Source: Nakamurella endophytica
Lineage (GTDB): Bacteria; Actinomycetota; Actinomycetes; Mycobacteriales; Nakamurellaceae
DNA length: 64,000 bases
NCBI RefSeq assembly: GCF_014646215.1
Contig: NZ_BMNA01000003.1
Location: 1-64,000, forward strand
Direction of reading: 5' to 3'
Shown here: piece by piece, positions 44,607-55,582 of the stretch
How the letters are laid out: each line of letters opens with the position of its first letter
Numbering within the stretch: position 1 is the stretch's first letter
Translations under genes and position numbers: made by a program
The notes under the pieces: generated by a model
Told to the model about the DNA's origin: nothing
Database searches by the model: none
Seen by the model: only the letters and a program-made list of their open reading frames with translations

Positions 44607-46268
44607 TCAGCGCCAGTCGTGTCCGGGCGGCCGGGGCGGCAGGCCGAGGCCCCCGGCGGGGCCCGACGGCATGTCGCCCTTGAGCTCCTGCCACAGCAGG
44701 AAGTACGCGCGGTGCACCACGTGCGCCACCCGGCTCTGGGCGGGTGTCGCGCCGAAGGACGCGAACGAGCGCCACCAGCCGGCCCGGTCCAGCGCTGCCT
44801 GCTGCATGTCCTGCGGCGGCGACTGCGGCATCCCGAGCTGGTCCTCGGGCCTGGTGGACGAGCCGAGCCGGACGATCTCCGCCGCCAGGTCCTCCGGCAT
44901 GTCGACCGCACCGCTGCTGACCAGCGTCAAGGCCTCCAGCAGCCGCAGCTGGTGCGCCTCGGGACGCTGCAGCAGCACCTCGATGGCGTCGTGGATGCGC
45001 TGCCGCTCCGCCCAGTCCTGGGAGGCACCGGCCAGCGCGGCCAGCGACGCCAGTGCCGCGGAGGCCTTGATGCCGTCCGCGCGGGACCGGAACACCTCGC
45101 CGAGCCGGACGCGCAGCGCGTCCAGCCCGGAGGCGTCGAGCAGCCGGCGCCGCAGTTCGCCGGCGGAGAGCTCCGGCTCCGCACGCAGCAGGTCGACGGC
45201 CAGGGCGATGCCGTACAGGTCCAGCAGCTGCAGCAGCCGCACCCGCGTCGCCCGGTCGACCGGGGCGTCCATGGCGGTGAACAGGTCGCCGGCCAGCACC
45301 ATCGCACCGAACAGGTCCGGGTCGACACCGGCCAGCGACCGGAGCGCCTCGGCGTCCCCGGCGGTGAAGGCACCGGTCTCGGCGGTCTCGGCGAGCAGAC
45401 CGATCATCGGCAGCACGTCGGCCACCCGTGGGCGCAGCACGTCGGCCTGGGTGGCGGCGAGCAGCTGGGCGGCCCGCCGCGCGGAGCCGCCCGACCCGGC
45501 GACGGACTCCGGCGGCACGGTGTCGGCCTTGTTGAGCACGGCCAGGGCGTTGACCGGGCCCGCTTCGCGGGAGGCGGTGGCCGCGGCGAAGGACTCCAGG
45601 ACCTTGGTGTCGTCGGCCCGGACGCTCTGCGTGAAGACGTAGACGACGGCCTCGGCGCCGGCCACCGCGAACCGCGACACCGGGTCGAGGTCGTCGCCGC
45701 CCTCGGCCGACCCCGGTCCGCTCTTGCTCGCCGGGACCGTGGTGCCGGCCGCGCCGGTACCTGCAGCCGCGCCGTCCGACGCGGCCCGCGCCGCGCCACC
45801 GCCGAGCAGCGCCTCGGTCCGGGACACCGACGCGGCGTCCATCGACCCCAGCCCGGGGGTGTCGATGACGGTGATGTCCGCCAGCACAGCGCTGGTCAGG
45901 AACGCCTCCAGGTGCGACACCGACACCAGGTCCAGCCCGAGGTCCGCGGGGATGCCGCCGTCCGCCGCGAACGGGACGACGGTGCGCCGCCCGTCCGTCC
46001 GCACCACCTCGATGCGGTCCACCGTGCCGTACTGGAAGCGGGTCACCAGCCGCGTGCACTCGCCGATGTCCGTCGGCGCCACCCGCCGCCCGATCAGCGC
46101 GTTGACCAGCGTCGACTTCCCCGACTTGATCCGCCCGGCCACGGCCAGCTGCAGCGGGGTGTCGAGCCGGTCGAGGACGTCCTGCACCCCGCGGGCGGTG
46201 CCGGGCGAGACCTGCGGCAGCAGCGCTGCGCACATCCCGGCGACCGCCTGGGACAGGGGTCCTTGCAT
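44607..46268 (-). CDS. Dynamin-like GTPase, first of the pair
   Basis: 553 residues. G1 is AVAGRIKSGKSTLVNAL (near 45), the G2 region is DIGECTRLVTRF, G3 is VIDTPGLGSMD (near 136) and G4 is VLNKADTVPPE (near 243). The stalk is long and helical. It has no clear membrane segment, unlike its partner, so it may act as a cytosolic partner, as in other two-gene dynamin systems. A Gly/Ala-rich insertion (about 155-190) lies after G3. The ATG at 46266-46268 has GGAGGGGCGG upstream. The next gene on the strand is the membrane-bearing GTPase. Confidence 0.88.
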   Translation of the reverse strand: MQGPLSQAVAGMCAALLPQVSPGTARGVQDVLDRLDTPLQLAVAGRIKSGKSTLVNALIGRRVAPTDIGECTRLVTRFQYGTVDRIEVVRTDGRRTVVPFAADGGIPADLGLDLVSVSHLEAFLTSAVLADITVIDTPGLGSMDAASVSRTEALLGGGAARAASDGAAAGTGAAGTTVPASKSGPGSAEGGDDLDPVSRFAVAGAEAVVYVFTQSVRADDTKVLESFAAATASREAGPVNALAVLNKADTVPPESVAGSGGSARRAAQLLAATQADVLRPRVADVLPMIGLLAETAETGAFTAGDAEALRSLAGVDPDLFGAMVLAGDLFTAMDAPVDRATRVRLLQLLDLYGIALAVDLLRAEPELSAGELRRRLLDASGLDALRVRLGEVFRSRADGIKASAALASLAALAGASQDWAERQRIHDAIEVLLQRPEAHQLRLLEALTLVSSGAVDMPEDLAAEIVRLGSSTRPEDQLGMPQSPPQDMQQAALDRAGWWRSFASFGATPAQSRVAHVVHRAYFLLWQELKGDMPSGPAGGLGLPPRPPGHDWR

Positions 46269-46399
46269 GTCGACCGCCCCTCCGCCTCGCGCCGCCCGGC
46301 GGCCGGCCCGGCGCGCCCGGCTCATTGTGCCGTGGCGCAGGCCGCAGGACGGCCGGTCGGGCGGAGCCGCGCGGGCCGGGGCGGAGTAGACAGGCGTCC

Positions 46400-46657
46400 A
46401 TGGACCCGGTCGATGCGTCCCCCCGACGGGTCCGGTACGTGACCGCGAACTGGCAGGCCGGGGCCGACGGATCGGACGGCCGGTTCAGCTTCCTCGTGGT
46501 CACGGACGACGAAGAACGGCACGTCCTGACCGTCAGCGCGGCCGCCGCCACGGCACTCGTCGAGCTGTGCCGCGCCGGTTCCGTGCTGCTGTGGGACGCG
46601 CAGGACCGCACGTTGATCGTCGCCAACCTCGTGGGCGAGTGGTTGAGCCCCTCCTGA
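46400..46657 (+). CDS. Small hypothetical protein (85 aa)
   Basis: 85 residues. The sequence runs RVRYVTANWQAGADGSDGRFSFLVVTDD (beta strands), a helix VSAAAATALVELCRAG, and strands SVLLWDAQDRTLIVANLVGEW. It looks like a compact alpha/beta domain of a type conserved in actinobacteria, but I cannot name it. ATG start. It is divergent from the dynamin gene, with 131 bp between start codons. Confidence 0.65.
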   Translation: MDPVDASPRRVRYVTANWQAGADGSDGRFSFLVVTDDEERHVLTVSAAAATALVELCRAGSVLLWDAQDRTLIVANLVGEWLSPS

Positions 46658-46786
46658 GCACCTGCCCGGACCGCATCGCTCCCCGGTGCGCGGCCGTCCG
46701 CGCGGCGGCGGAGCCGACCCTTCGTTCTTGCCACGGGTCCCGCCGGCCGGTGCCCCGGCGGCATTCGGCACCGGGACCGGCCCGGG

Positions 46787-47737
46787 TCAGCCGCGGCGGG
46801 CCCGGGCGCGGCGCTTGCCCTCGTGCATGGCCTGCACCCGGGCGACCGGGATGGCCCTGCCCTCCTCGACCAGGTCCGCGCGCAGCGGCTGCGGCGCCGG
46901 CCGCGCGTCCCGCCAGGGGTCGCCGCCCTCGAGCAGGCCGGGCACCGTGCGGACGGTGAACTCCGCCGGCGTGACCCGGTCCAGCTCGTCCCACGCCACC
47001 GGGAACGACACGGGCAGCCCGGGTCGCAGCCGCGGGCTGTAGGCGGCGGCGACGGAGGCGCCGCCGGACCGGGTGGCGTCCACGAACACCTTGCCGGCCC
47101 GGTCCTCCAGGAGGTACGCGGTGGTGGCGATCGACGGGTCGAGCCGCTCCGCCCGTGCGGCCAGCGCCCGGGTGGCGGCGGCGACCTCGTCGGGGCCGGC
47201 CGACCCGTCGAGCGGCACGAAGACGTGGACGCCCTTGGCGCCACTGGTCTTGGCGGCGCCGGACAGGCCGGAGTCGGCAAGTCCCTGCCGCACCAGGTGG
47301 GCGACCGCGACCACGGCCGGCCAGTTCGCGCCGGCGGGCGGGTCGAGGTCCAGCACGAGATCCGTGGCGACGCCGTCAGGGACCCGGAACAGCGTCGGGT
47401 GGTACTCGACGGCCCGCTGGTTGGCGAACCACAGCAGGGTCCGCCGGTCCTCGCAGAGCGGGTAGTGCAGCTCCCGGCGAGAGGCCTCCGCCCACACCGT
47501 CGTGGTGCGCACCCAGTCCGGCAGGTACCGCGGGGCGTTCTTCTGCATGAAAGGCGGCTGCCCCGGCCGGACCCGGATGACCGACAGCGGCCGTCCCGAC
47601 AGCACCGGGACGAGTCGGTCGGACATGGCGTCCAGGTAGTCCACCAGGTCGCGCTTGGTCTCCGGTCCCTCGGCGAGCGGGGCGTCGAGATGGGTGAGCT
47701 CGACGCCGTCGCGGACCTCGTCGGGGCGGCCGCTCAC
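46787..47737 (-). CDS. LigD polymerase-domain protein (archaeo-eukaryotic primase type)
   Basis: 316 residues. It is the polymerase/primase module of bacterial NHEJ as a stand-alone protein. The catalytic DxD is in LVLDLDPPAG (near 124), and the family signature is KTSGAKGVHVFVPL. The N-terminal part includes FMQKNAPRYLPDWVRTTTVWAEAS, and the C-terminal CW-like stretch includes SFPVAWDELDRVTPAEFTVR. No ligase or Ku lies near. The GTG at 47735-47737 gives VSGRPDEV; no better start is visible upstream. It could fill gaps at breaks, or work with a separate ligase D or C. Confidence 0.9.
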   Translation of the reverse strand: MSGRPDEVRDGVELTHLDAPLAEGPETKRDLVDYLDAMSDRLVPVLSGRPLSVIRVRPGQPPFMQKNAPRYLPDWVRTTTVWAEASRRELHYPLCEDRRTLLWFANQRAVEYHPTLFRVPDGVATDLVLDLDPPAGANWPAVVAVAHLVRQGLADSGLSGAAKTSGAKGVHVFVPLDGSAGPDEVAAATRALAARAERLDPSIATTAYLLEDRAGKVFVDATRSGGASVAAAYSPRLRPGLPVSFPVAWDELDRVTPAEFTVRTVPGLLEGGDPWRDARPAPQPLRADLVEEGRAIPVARVQAMHEGKRRARARRG

Positions 47738-47837
47738 CGCCCAGCCACCCGCGGGTCCCTGCCGTCGCCTGGCACACCTGTGGGTACCACGGGTGTGGCC
47801 CGGGGGCGACCCGGACGGCTTCCGTACCGTGGTCCGC

Positions 47838-48944
47838 ATGGCACAGGGGAGCGGTGCCGCGCGGCGCTGGGCCCTGGTGACCGGTCTGGTCGCGGTCCTG
47901 GTCGCGCTGCCCGTGGTCATCGGGGCGTGGCCGGCACCGGACGCGGACCGGTCCGCGGCGGAGCTGCGGGCCGCCGCCCTGTCCAGCACCGACGTCGACT
48001 TCTCCGGGTACGCCGAGTCCGCGGGCGGCCTGGCACTCCCGGCCACCGACCAGCTCGGCTCGGTGGCGGACCTGTTCAGCAGCCGCACCCGGATGCGGGT
48101 GTGGTGGCGCGGGCCGGCGGACAACCGGGTCGACGTGCTGACGCCGGCCGGCGAGACCGACGTCCACCAGGACACCGACGGCCGCTGGACCTGGGACTTC
48201 GAGGCCGACCGGGCGGTGCGGGACGTCTCCGCCGGTGGGCTGGCGCTGCCCGCCGCCGGTGACCTGCTGCCCACCACCCTGGCCCGGCGGCTGCTGTCCG
48301 AGGCACGGCCCGCGGAGCTGTCCCGCGCCGGCGCCGACCGGGTCGCCGGCCGCGACGCCCTGGCGCTGCGGGTGGTGCCCGCGGACGCCGCCGCGTCGGT
48401 CGCCCGGGTCGACGTCTGGGTCGACGCCGGCAGCGGCCTGCCGCTGCAGGTCCAGGTCTGGGGCAAGGGCGCCGGCCGGCCCGCCGTCGACACCCGGTTC
48501 CTGGACGTCGCGCTCGGCGACCCGGGTGCCGCCGTCACCGCGTTCGCCCCGCCCGCCGACGCCCGGGTCCGGGCCGGCAGCGGCGACGACGTGCTGGACG
48601 AGGCGGGACGCCGGCTGTCGTCGGTGAGCTTCCCCGGCACGCTCGCCGGGCTGCCGCGCCGGACGGTCGCCGGCGCGCCGCCCGCCGTGGGGCTGTACGG
48701 CCGCGGCGTCACCCTGCTCGCGGTGGTGCCGCTGCCCTACGGGGTGGCGGTGGACCTGTCGCGGGCGGCGGCCGCGGACCCGGACGCGGTGCGCGACCAG
48801 CTCGGCGTCCGGCTCACCGCGGGCCCGCTCGGCATCCTGCTGGCCGGTGACAGCGGCGTCCCGGCATACCTGCTCACCGGCACCGTGACCACCGACGCGC
48901 TGGCGCAGGCGGCGCGCGCGCTGCCCGGGCTGGCCGCGGCATGA
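47838..48944 (+). CDS. LolA-fold exported/membrane protein, ABC operon
   Basis: 368 residues. The N-terminal segment WALVTGLVAVLVALPVVIGAWP acts as anchor or signal. The outer part has a LolA/RseB-like set of beta strands: RMRVWWRGPADNRVDVLTPAGETDVHQDTDGRWTWDF and ARVDVWVDAGSGLPLQVQVWG. RseB-type proteins bind lipids and sense envelope stress; here it could present lipophilic cargo to the ABC transporter encoded next. It overlaps the ATPase start by four bases. ATG start at 47838. Confidence 0.8.
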   Translation: MAQGSGAARRWALVTGLVAVLVALPVVIGAWPAPDADRSAAELRAAALSSTDVDFSGYAESAGGLALPATDQLGSVADLFSSRTRMRVWWRGPADNRVDVLTPAGETDVHQDTDGRWTWDFEADRAVRDVSAGGLALPAAGDLLPTTLARRLLSEARPAELSRAGADRVAGRDALALRVVPADAAASVARVDVWVDAGSGLPLQVQVWGKGAGRPAVDTRFLDVALGDPGAAVTAFAPPADARVRAGSGDDVLDEAGRRLSSVSFPGTLAGLPRRTVAGAPPAVGLYGRGVTLLAVVPLPYGVAVDLSRAAAADPDAVRDQLGVRLTAGPLGILLAGDSGVPAYLLTGTVTTDALAQAARALPGLAAA

Positions 48945-49873
48945 CCGCCGCCACCGGGGCCACCGTGATCGCCACCCGCGGGCTGACCAAGACCTACGGG
49001 CGGGTGCACGCCGTCGACGGCATCGACCTGGACGTGCGGCCCGGCGACGTCTACGGGTTCCTCGGCGCGAACGGCTCCGGCAAGACCACCACCGTGCGGA
49101 TGCTGCTCGGGCTGGTGCTGCCCACCCGCGGTGAGGTGCACGTGCTGGGTCAGCGCATGCCCCGCGCCGGCCGGCGGGTGCTGCCGCGGGTCGGCGCGCT
49201 GATCGAGGGTCCGGCCTTCTACGGCCACCTGTCGGGCCGGGAGAACCTGTCGTTGCTCGACGCCTCCGGTCCGGGCGGCGTGCGGCGCACCCGCCGGTCG
49301 CGCGTCGACACGGTGCTGGAGCAGGTGGGCCTGGCCGGCGTCGGCCGCCGGCCGGTGCGGGCCTACTCGCTGGGCATGCGGCAGCGCCTCGGGCTGGCCG
49401 GTGCCCTGCTGCGCCGACCCGAACTGCTCGTGCTGGACGAGCCGACGAACGGGCTGGACCCGCAGGGCATCGCCGAGATGCGCGCCCTGCTGCTGGACCT
49501 GCACCGCGACGGGACGACGGTGTTCCTGTCCAGCCACCTGCTGGCCGAGGTCGAGCAGATGGCGACCCGGGTCGGCGTGCTCGACCGCGGGCGGTTGGTG
49601 CTGCAGGAGCAGCTGTCCGTGCTGACCGCACCCACGGGCGCCACGGTGGTCACCACCCCGCAGCCGGAGCGGGTGACCGCCACCCTGGACGGGCGGGTGC
49701 GCGCCGTCGACGGGCAGCGCGTGGTGGTCCGCGGCGACGACCCGGCCGAGGTCAACGCCCGGCTGGTGGCCGCCGGCGTGCCGGTGACCGGGCTGGCCCT
49801 GGAGCGGCCGACGCTGGAGGAGGTCGTGCTGGCGGCGGCCGGCACCAGCACCGACCGGGTGGAGGCGCCGTGA
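48941..49873 (+). CDS. ABC transporter ATP-binding protein
   Basis: 310 residues. Walker A is GANGSGKTT (near 46), the signature YSLGMRQRLGLAGAL, Walker B LLVLDEPTNGLDPQG and H-loop LSSHLLAEVE. It belongs to the DrrA/BcrA-like multidrug or lantibiotic-type exporters, with a C-terminal accessory domain (residues 230-310). It is part of an operon with the LolA-like gene upstream (ATGA overlap) and the permease downstream (GTGA overlap). Confidence 0.95.
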   Translation: MTAATGATVIATRGLTKTYGRVHAVDGIDLDVRPGDVYGFLGANGSGKTTTVRMLLGLVLPTRGEVHVLGQRMPRAGRRVLPRVGALIEGPAFYGHLSGRENLSLLDASGPGGVRRTRRSRVDTVLEQVGLAGVGRRPVRAYSLGMRQRLGLAGALLRRPELLVLDEPTNGLDPQGIAEMRALLLDLHRDGTTVFLSSHLLAEVEQMATRVGVLDRGRLVLQEQLSVLTAPTGATVVTTPQPERVTATLDGRVRAVDGQRVVVRGDDPAEVNARLVAAGVPVTGLALERPTLEEVVLAAAGTSTDRVEAP

Positions 49874-50679
49874 TCGCCGTGGAGTTGCGCAAGCTGTTCC
49901 GCCGCCCGCGGACGTGGGCCACGATCGGCGTGCTCAACGCCCTGCCCATCGTGGTCGCGGTGCTGCTGGCGGTCACCGACCTGGCGCCGCGACCCGGGCA
50001 GGGCCCGGCGTTCCTGTCGGCCGTGCTCACCAACGGCGCGCTGTTCCCGCTGGCCGCGCTGGGCATCGTGCTGCCGCTGTTCCTGCCGATCGCCGTCGCG
50101 GTCGTTGCGGGGGACTCGGTGGCCGGCGAGGCGCAGGCCGGGACGCTGCGGTACCTGCTCGCCCGGCCGGCCGGGCGGACCCGGCTGCTCGTCGGGAAGC
50201 TGGTCGCGGTCCTGGTGTTCGTGCTGGTCACCGTGCTCATCGTGGCGGCGGTCGGGTTCCTGCTCGGGACGACGCTGTTCCAGGCGCAGCCGCTGGCCGG
50301 CACCTCGGTGTCCGGCACCACGCTGACCGCCGGCCAGCTGGCCGGCCGCACCGCGCTGGCCATCGGCTACGTCGTCGTGTCGATGTGCGGGGTGGCCGCG
50401 TTCGCGCTGTTCTTCTCCACGCTCACCGACTCGCCGCTGGGCGCAACGCTCGGTGCGCTCGCGGTGTTGATCGCCTCGTCGCTGCTGCTGACCCTGGACG
50501 CCGCGGCGCCGATCGCGCCGTACCTGCCGACCCGTTACTGGCTGGCCTTCGTCGACCTCTTCCGGGACCCGATCCTGTGGCGGGACGTCAGCCGGGGACT
50601 GGGCCTGCAGGGCGTCTACGTCGGCGTGCTGCTCGCCGCGTCCTGGGCGAACTTCGCCACCAAGGACGTCAAGAGCTGA
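49870..50679 (+). CDS. ABC-2 type permease
   Basis: 269 residues and six membrane segments. It starts IAVELRKLFRRPRTWATIGVLNALPIVVAV, typical of ABC-2 permeases; the conserved EAQAGTLRYLLARPAGRTRLLVGK loop follows TM2. The substrate is unknown. It starts with GTG overlapping the ATPase stop. Likely exports a lipid, peptide or drug together with the LolA-like protein. The lipase gene converges from the other side 64 bp downstream. Confidence 0.93.
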   Translation: MIAVELRKLFRRPRTWATIGVLNALPIVVAVLLAVTDLAPRPGQGPAFLSAVLTNGALFPLAALGIVLPLFLPIAVAVVAGDSVAGEAQAGTLRYLLARPAGRTRLLVGKLVAVLVFVLVTVLIVAAVGFLLGTTLFQAQPLAGTSVSGTTLTAGQLAGRTALAIGYVVVSMCGVAAFALFFSTLTDSPLGATLGALAVLIASSLLLTLDAAAPIAPYLPTRYWLAFVDLFRDPILWRDVSRGLGLQGVYVGVLLAASWANFATKDVKS

Positions 50680-50743
50680 GGTTCCCGCCGGGGGCGCGCG
50701 GCGGCTCTGGTGGCGCGTGGTCGGAGGGTGCTGGAGGTCCGGG

Positions 50744-51550
50744 TCAGGACCGGAGCCGGCGGCAGTCGGCCGGGGTGAGCGCCACCGGCTCCCCCGCGCC
50801 GAGCTCGGCCAGCACCATGGCCTGCACCAGCGGGGACCGCGGCAGCCCGCCGTGGTCGACGGACGCGTCCGCGCACACCGACTGCACCGGCAGGTTCACC
50901 GCGCCGGCCAGCCGCGCCGAGTCCGGTGGCGTGACCGTGCGGTCCTGGGTGGTCCAGATGGACACCCAGGTGGGTCCGGCCGGGGTCTCGTCGCCGGCGT
51001 TCAACCGGCGCAGCAGGTCGCTGTCGCCGGCCAGCTGCCGGCACGCCTCCGGGCAGGGGTCGGCGGCCACGCTGACCGCCAGGTCGGCCAGCTCGGTCCC
51101 GTGGTGGGGGCTGCCGAGGGTGACGACGCGGCGGGCGAGCGCGGCGCCGCCGCCGTCGGCGACCCACAGCCGCGCGACGATGCCGCCTGCCGAGTAGCCG
51201 ACGACGTCCACGCTCGAGGCGCCGGTCCGGCGGATCGCCGCCCTGACCGCGTCGCCGAGCACCGCCGCGGATGCCCGCAGGTCGCCGGTGCCGTCGCCGG
51301 GAAGCGACACCACGGTGGCGTCGCGACCGGTGGCGCCGATCCGGTCGGCGAGCTGCTGCAACGAGCCGGTCGACCCGCCGTAGCCCGGCACCAAGAGCAC
51401 CGGACCCGGCCGCGACTGGTCGGCGACCGCGGCGTGCCGCGGGACCAGCGCGACGACCCCGACCGTCACCAGGGCCGCGACGACCACCCCCAGCACGGCC
51501 AGCAGCAGTCGCCGGCGGGCGGGAGCGAGGCCGGCGAACACCCCGTCCAC
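50744..51550 (-). CDS. Membrane-anchored lipase-like alpha/beta hydrolase
   Basis: 268 residues. A N-terminal anchor (LLLAVLGVVVAALVTVGVVAL) is followed by LLVPGYGGSTGSL (oxyanion region). Nucleophile: VVGYSAGGIVAR (Ser near 119). His lies in GSPHHGTELAD and near the C-terminus in SVDHGGLPRSPLV. It resembles class-2 lipases of actinobacteria (triacylglycerol lipase/esterase). Two cysteine pairs (CPEAC and CADA...DC) suggest disulfides outside the cell. Confidence 0.85.
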   Translation of the reverse strand: MDGVFAGLAPARRRLLLAVLGVVVAALVTVGVVALVPRHAAVADQSRPGPVLLVPGYGGSTGSLQQLADRIGATGRDATVVSLPGDGTGDLRASAAVLGDAVRAAIRRTGASSVDVVGYSAGGIVARLWVADGGGAALARRVVTLGSPHHGTELADLAVSVAADPCPEACRQLAGDSDLLRRLNAGDETPAGPTWVSIWTTQDRTVTPPDSARLAGAVNLPVQSVCADASVDHGGLPRSPLVQAMVLAELGAGEPVALTPADCRRLRS

Positions 51551-51555
51551 TATCC

Positions 51556-51690
51556 CGGTGCGCCGGGTCGCGCGGTTCGTCGCGGTTCGTCACGGCCCGG
51601 TGCGCCGGGTCACGCGGTTCGTCACGACCCGGTGCGCCGCGTTGCGCGGTTCGATGCGACCCGCTGCGCCGCGCAGGCCGGCGCGTCCGG
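51556..51690. repeat. 32-bp degenerate direct repeats
   Basis: Three to four units starting GGTGCGCCG(G/C)GT..GCGGTTCG at about 51556, 51599, 51631 and 51663, between the lipase start and the Hsp70-like stop. They are directly adjoining without spacers, so this is not a CRISPR array. Confidence 0.65.
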
Positions 51691-51713
51691 TGACCGGTCG
51701 GCGCCCGACGGGG

Positions 51714-53849
<2,136 letters not shown>

Positions 53850-54077
53850 GCCCGTCCGTCCCGCCGGTGACCCGGCGCCCTCGGCCCGGCCGCCCATGGT
53901 GACACGGCACCGTCACCGCCCGTGGGCGGTCGCGCCGACCGACGACCGCCGTCCGCACCGGACCGCCGCGCGCCGCGTCACAAGCCGGAACCGGGGACGG
54001 GGACCGGCGCCGGGACGGGGACGACCGGGCGGCGCCCGGCAGCTGCCCGGTGACCCCCGCACGGCCGGACCCGGCGC

Positions 54078-55412
54078 TCACCTCCACCACCCCTGTACCG
54101 CCGGCACGACCCGGAACAGCAGCACGAGCGCGGGCACGAACGCCACCAGCGCCGCCACCTCCAACCGGTCGCACAGCCACGCCCACCGGGCGCGGCCGAC
54201 GTCCGAGAGCCTCGGCGCGCCGGCCGCCACGACCACCGCGGTCGCCACCGCCAGACCGGCGAGCGTGGACCCGGCCGGGCCCAGAGGCGAGCCCGGGAAC
54301 CACCGGGGAAGGGCGACGGCCACGGCGGCGGCGGTGACGGCCGCGACGGCCAGCGCGGGAAGCACGTGACGCGCCCGGCTGAACATCCGGCACCGCAACC
54401 CGCAGGCCGCCCCGCCGACCACACCGGCCATCGCCGCCCAGCCTCCACTGCCGCGCGCGACCAGCTGCCACACCGCCACGCCGCCCGTCGCCGCCGCGGC
54501 CCACAGCACCCCGGTCGCGACGCCGAGACCGCGCCGGACGGCCGACCGGACGGACCGTCGCAGCACCGGGGCGCCGGATTCGTCGGCGACCAGTAGAGGT
54601 AGCACCCCCGCACCGCCGACCGCGAGCTGTCCGGCCAGGCCGACCGAGAGCACCGCCGCCAGCAGGGTGATGCCGGCCGTCCGCTCCGGCGGCATCCCGG
54701 CCCGGTCGGCGACGAGCGCCGCCACCGCCTGCACCGCCACGACGGCCGCACCCGCGAGCGCCGGCGGGGACCGGCGGATCGCTGCCACTGCCGCCAGCGC
54801 GCCGGCGGCCGCGACGACGACCGGTCCCGCCGCAGGCAACCGGGCGCCGAGACCCACCGCGAGCGCCGCCGCCGCCGGTACCGCCGTGGCACCGGCCACC
54901 CAGCCGCCGGCTCCCGGCGTCGCGGCCAGCCGCAGGGCGACCAGCAGCGCGACCGCGGGCGCCCACAGTCGTGCGGGACCGGCACTGCCCAGGCCGACGG
55001 CGATCCACCCGAGCAGCAGCCCGGCCGCGAGCACGGCAGCGCCGCAGCGCCGGGCGGCGCCGGACCAGGACGGCGCGATCTCCGCGACCGCCCGGGCGAT
55101 CCCGTCCTGGACGTCGTCCTCCGCCGCGCCGTCCGTGTCGTCGAGGAAGGGCGGCGCCGGTCCGGTGGCGCCGTCCGTCAGGTGCAGCGTCGCGCCGTCG
55201 AGCACGCCGTACTCGTCCAGGCAGCGGCCCGGCGACAACACCCCGTACTCGGGGCCGGCCAGCCGCCAGGCGACCGGACGGTGCGCGGGCGCCACGGACA
55301 GCAGCCGCAGCAGCGACGGCATCTGCGTGCCCAACCGGGCGTCGGCGGGCAGCGAGACGTCGACCTGCCGCCCGTCGCCGACGACCGTCACCCTGGTGAA
55401 CCGCGTCCCCAC
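54078..55412 (-). CDS. eccD: EccD-like type VII secretion integral membrane protein
   Basis: 444 residues. The N-terminal ubiquitin-like (YukD) domain of ~85 residues (FTRVTVVGDGRQVDVSLPADARLG through DGATLHLTDG) precedes about eleven membrane segments starting near 128. This matches EccD, the pore-forming core membrane subunit of ESX systems. The GTG at 55410-55412 (VGTRFTRV) has GGGAGAGG upstream; GTGs at 55418 and 55445 are alternatives. It is divergent from eccC across 170 bp, which must contain both promoters. Confidence 0.9.
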   Translation of the reverse strand: MGTRFTRVTVVGDGRQVDVSLPADARLGTQMPSLLRLLSVAPAHRPVAWRLAGPEYGVLSPGRCLDEYGVLDGATLHLTDGATGPAPPFLDDTDGAAEDDVQDGIARAVAEIAPSWSGAARRCGAAVLAAGLLLGWIAVGLGSAGPARLWAPAVALLVALRLAATPGAGGWVAGATAVPAAAALAVGLGARLPAAGPVVVAAAGALAAVAAIRRSPPALAGAAVVAVQAVAALVADRAGMPPERTAGITLLAAVLSVGLAGQLAVGGAGVLPLLVADESGAPVLRRSVRSAVRRGLGVATGVLWAAAATGGVAVWQLVARGSGGWAAMAGVVGGAACGLRCRMFSRARHVLPALAVAAVTAAAVAVALPRWFPGSPLGPAGSTLAGLAVATAVVVAAGAPRLSDVGRARWAWLCDRLEVAALVAFVPALVLLFRVVPAVQGWWR

Positions 55413-55582
55413 CCGCACCTCTCCCGTCCTCGGACCGCACCTCACAGAGCCCGCGCCGGCGACCCGAGAAAGGTTGTCCACAAAGAGAAGTGGGTTCCGT
55501 TGCGGGATGCCGTCGGGCCGTAGCGTAGGCCGGGCGACGTCCCAGCCGGGGGCGTTGTCCACACAGCCGGCGGGAGGCGGAC

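Noticed and set aside
41781..46268. Ordinary Era/Der-type GTPases
   Set aside because: The long helical stalks, the membrane hairpin and the paired arrangement fit dynamins; there are no KH or RNA-binding domains.
42897..46442. Open frame of 1181 codons opposite the dynamin genes
   Set aside because: Antisense shadow; the minus strand carries intact GTPase motifs.
51556..51690. CRISPR-like direct repeats
   Set aside because: The units adjoin without spacers and degrade stepwise; no cas genes are in the window.
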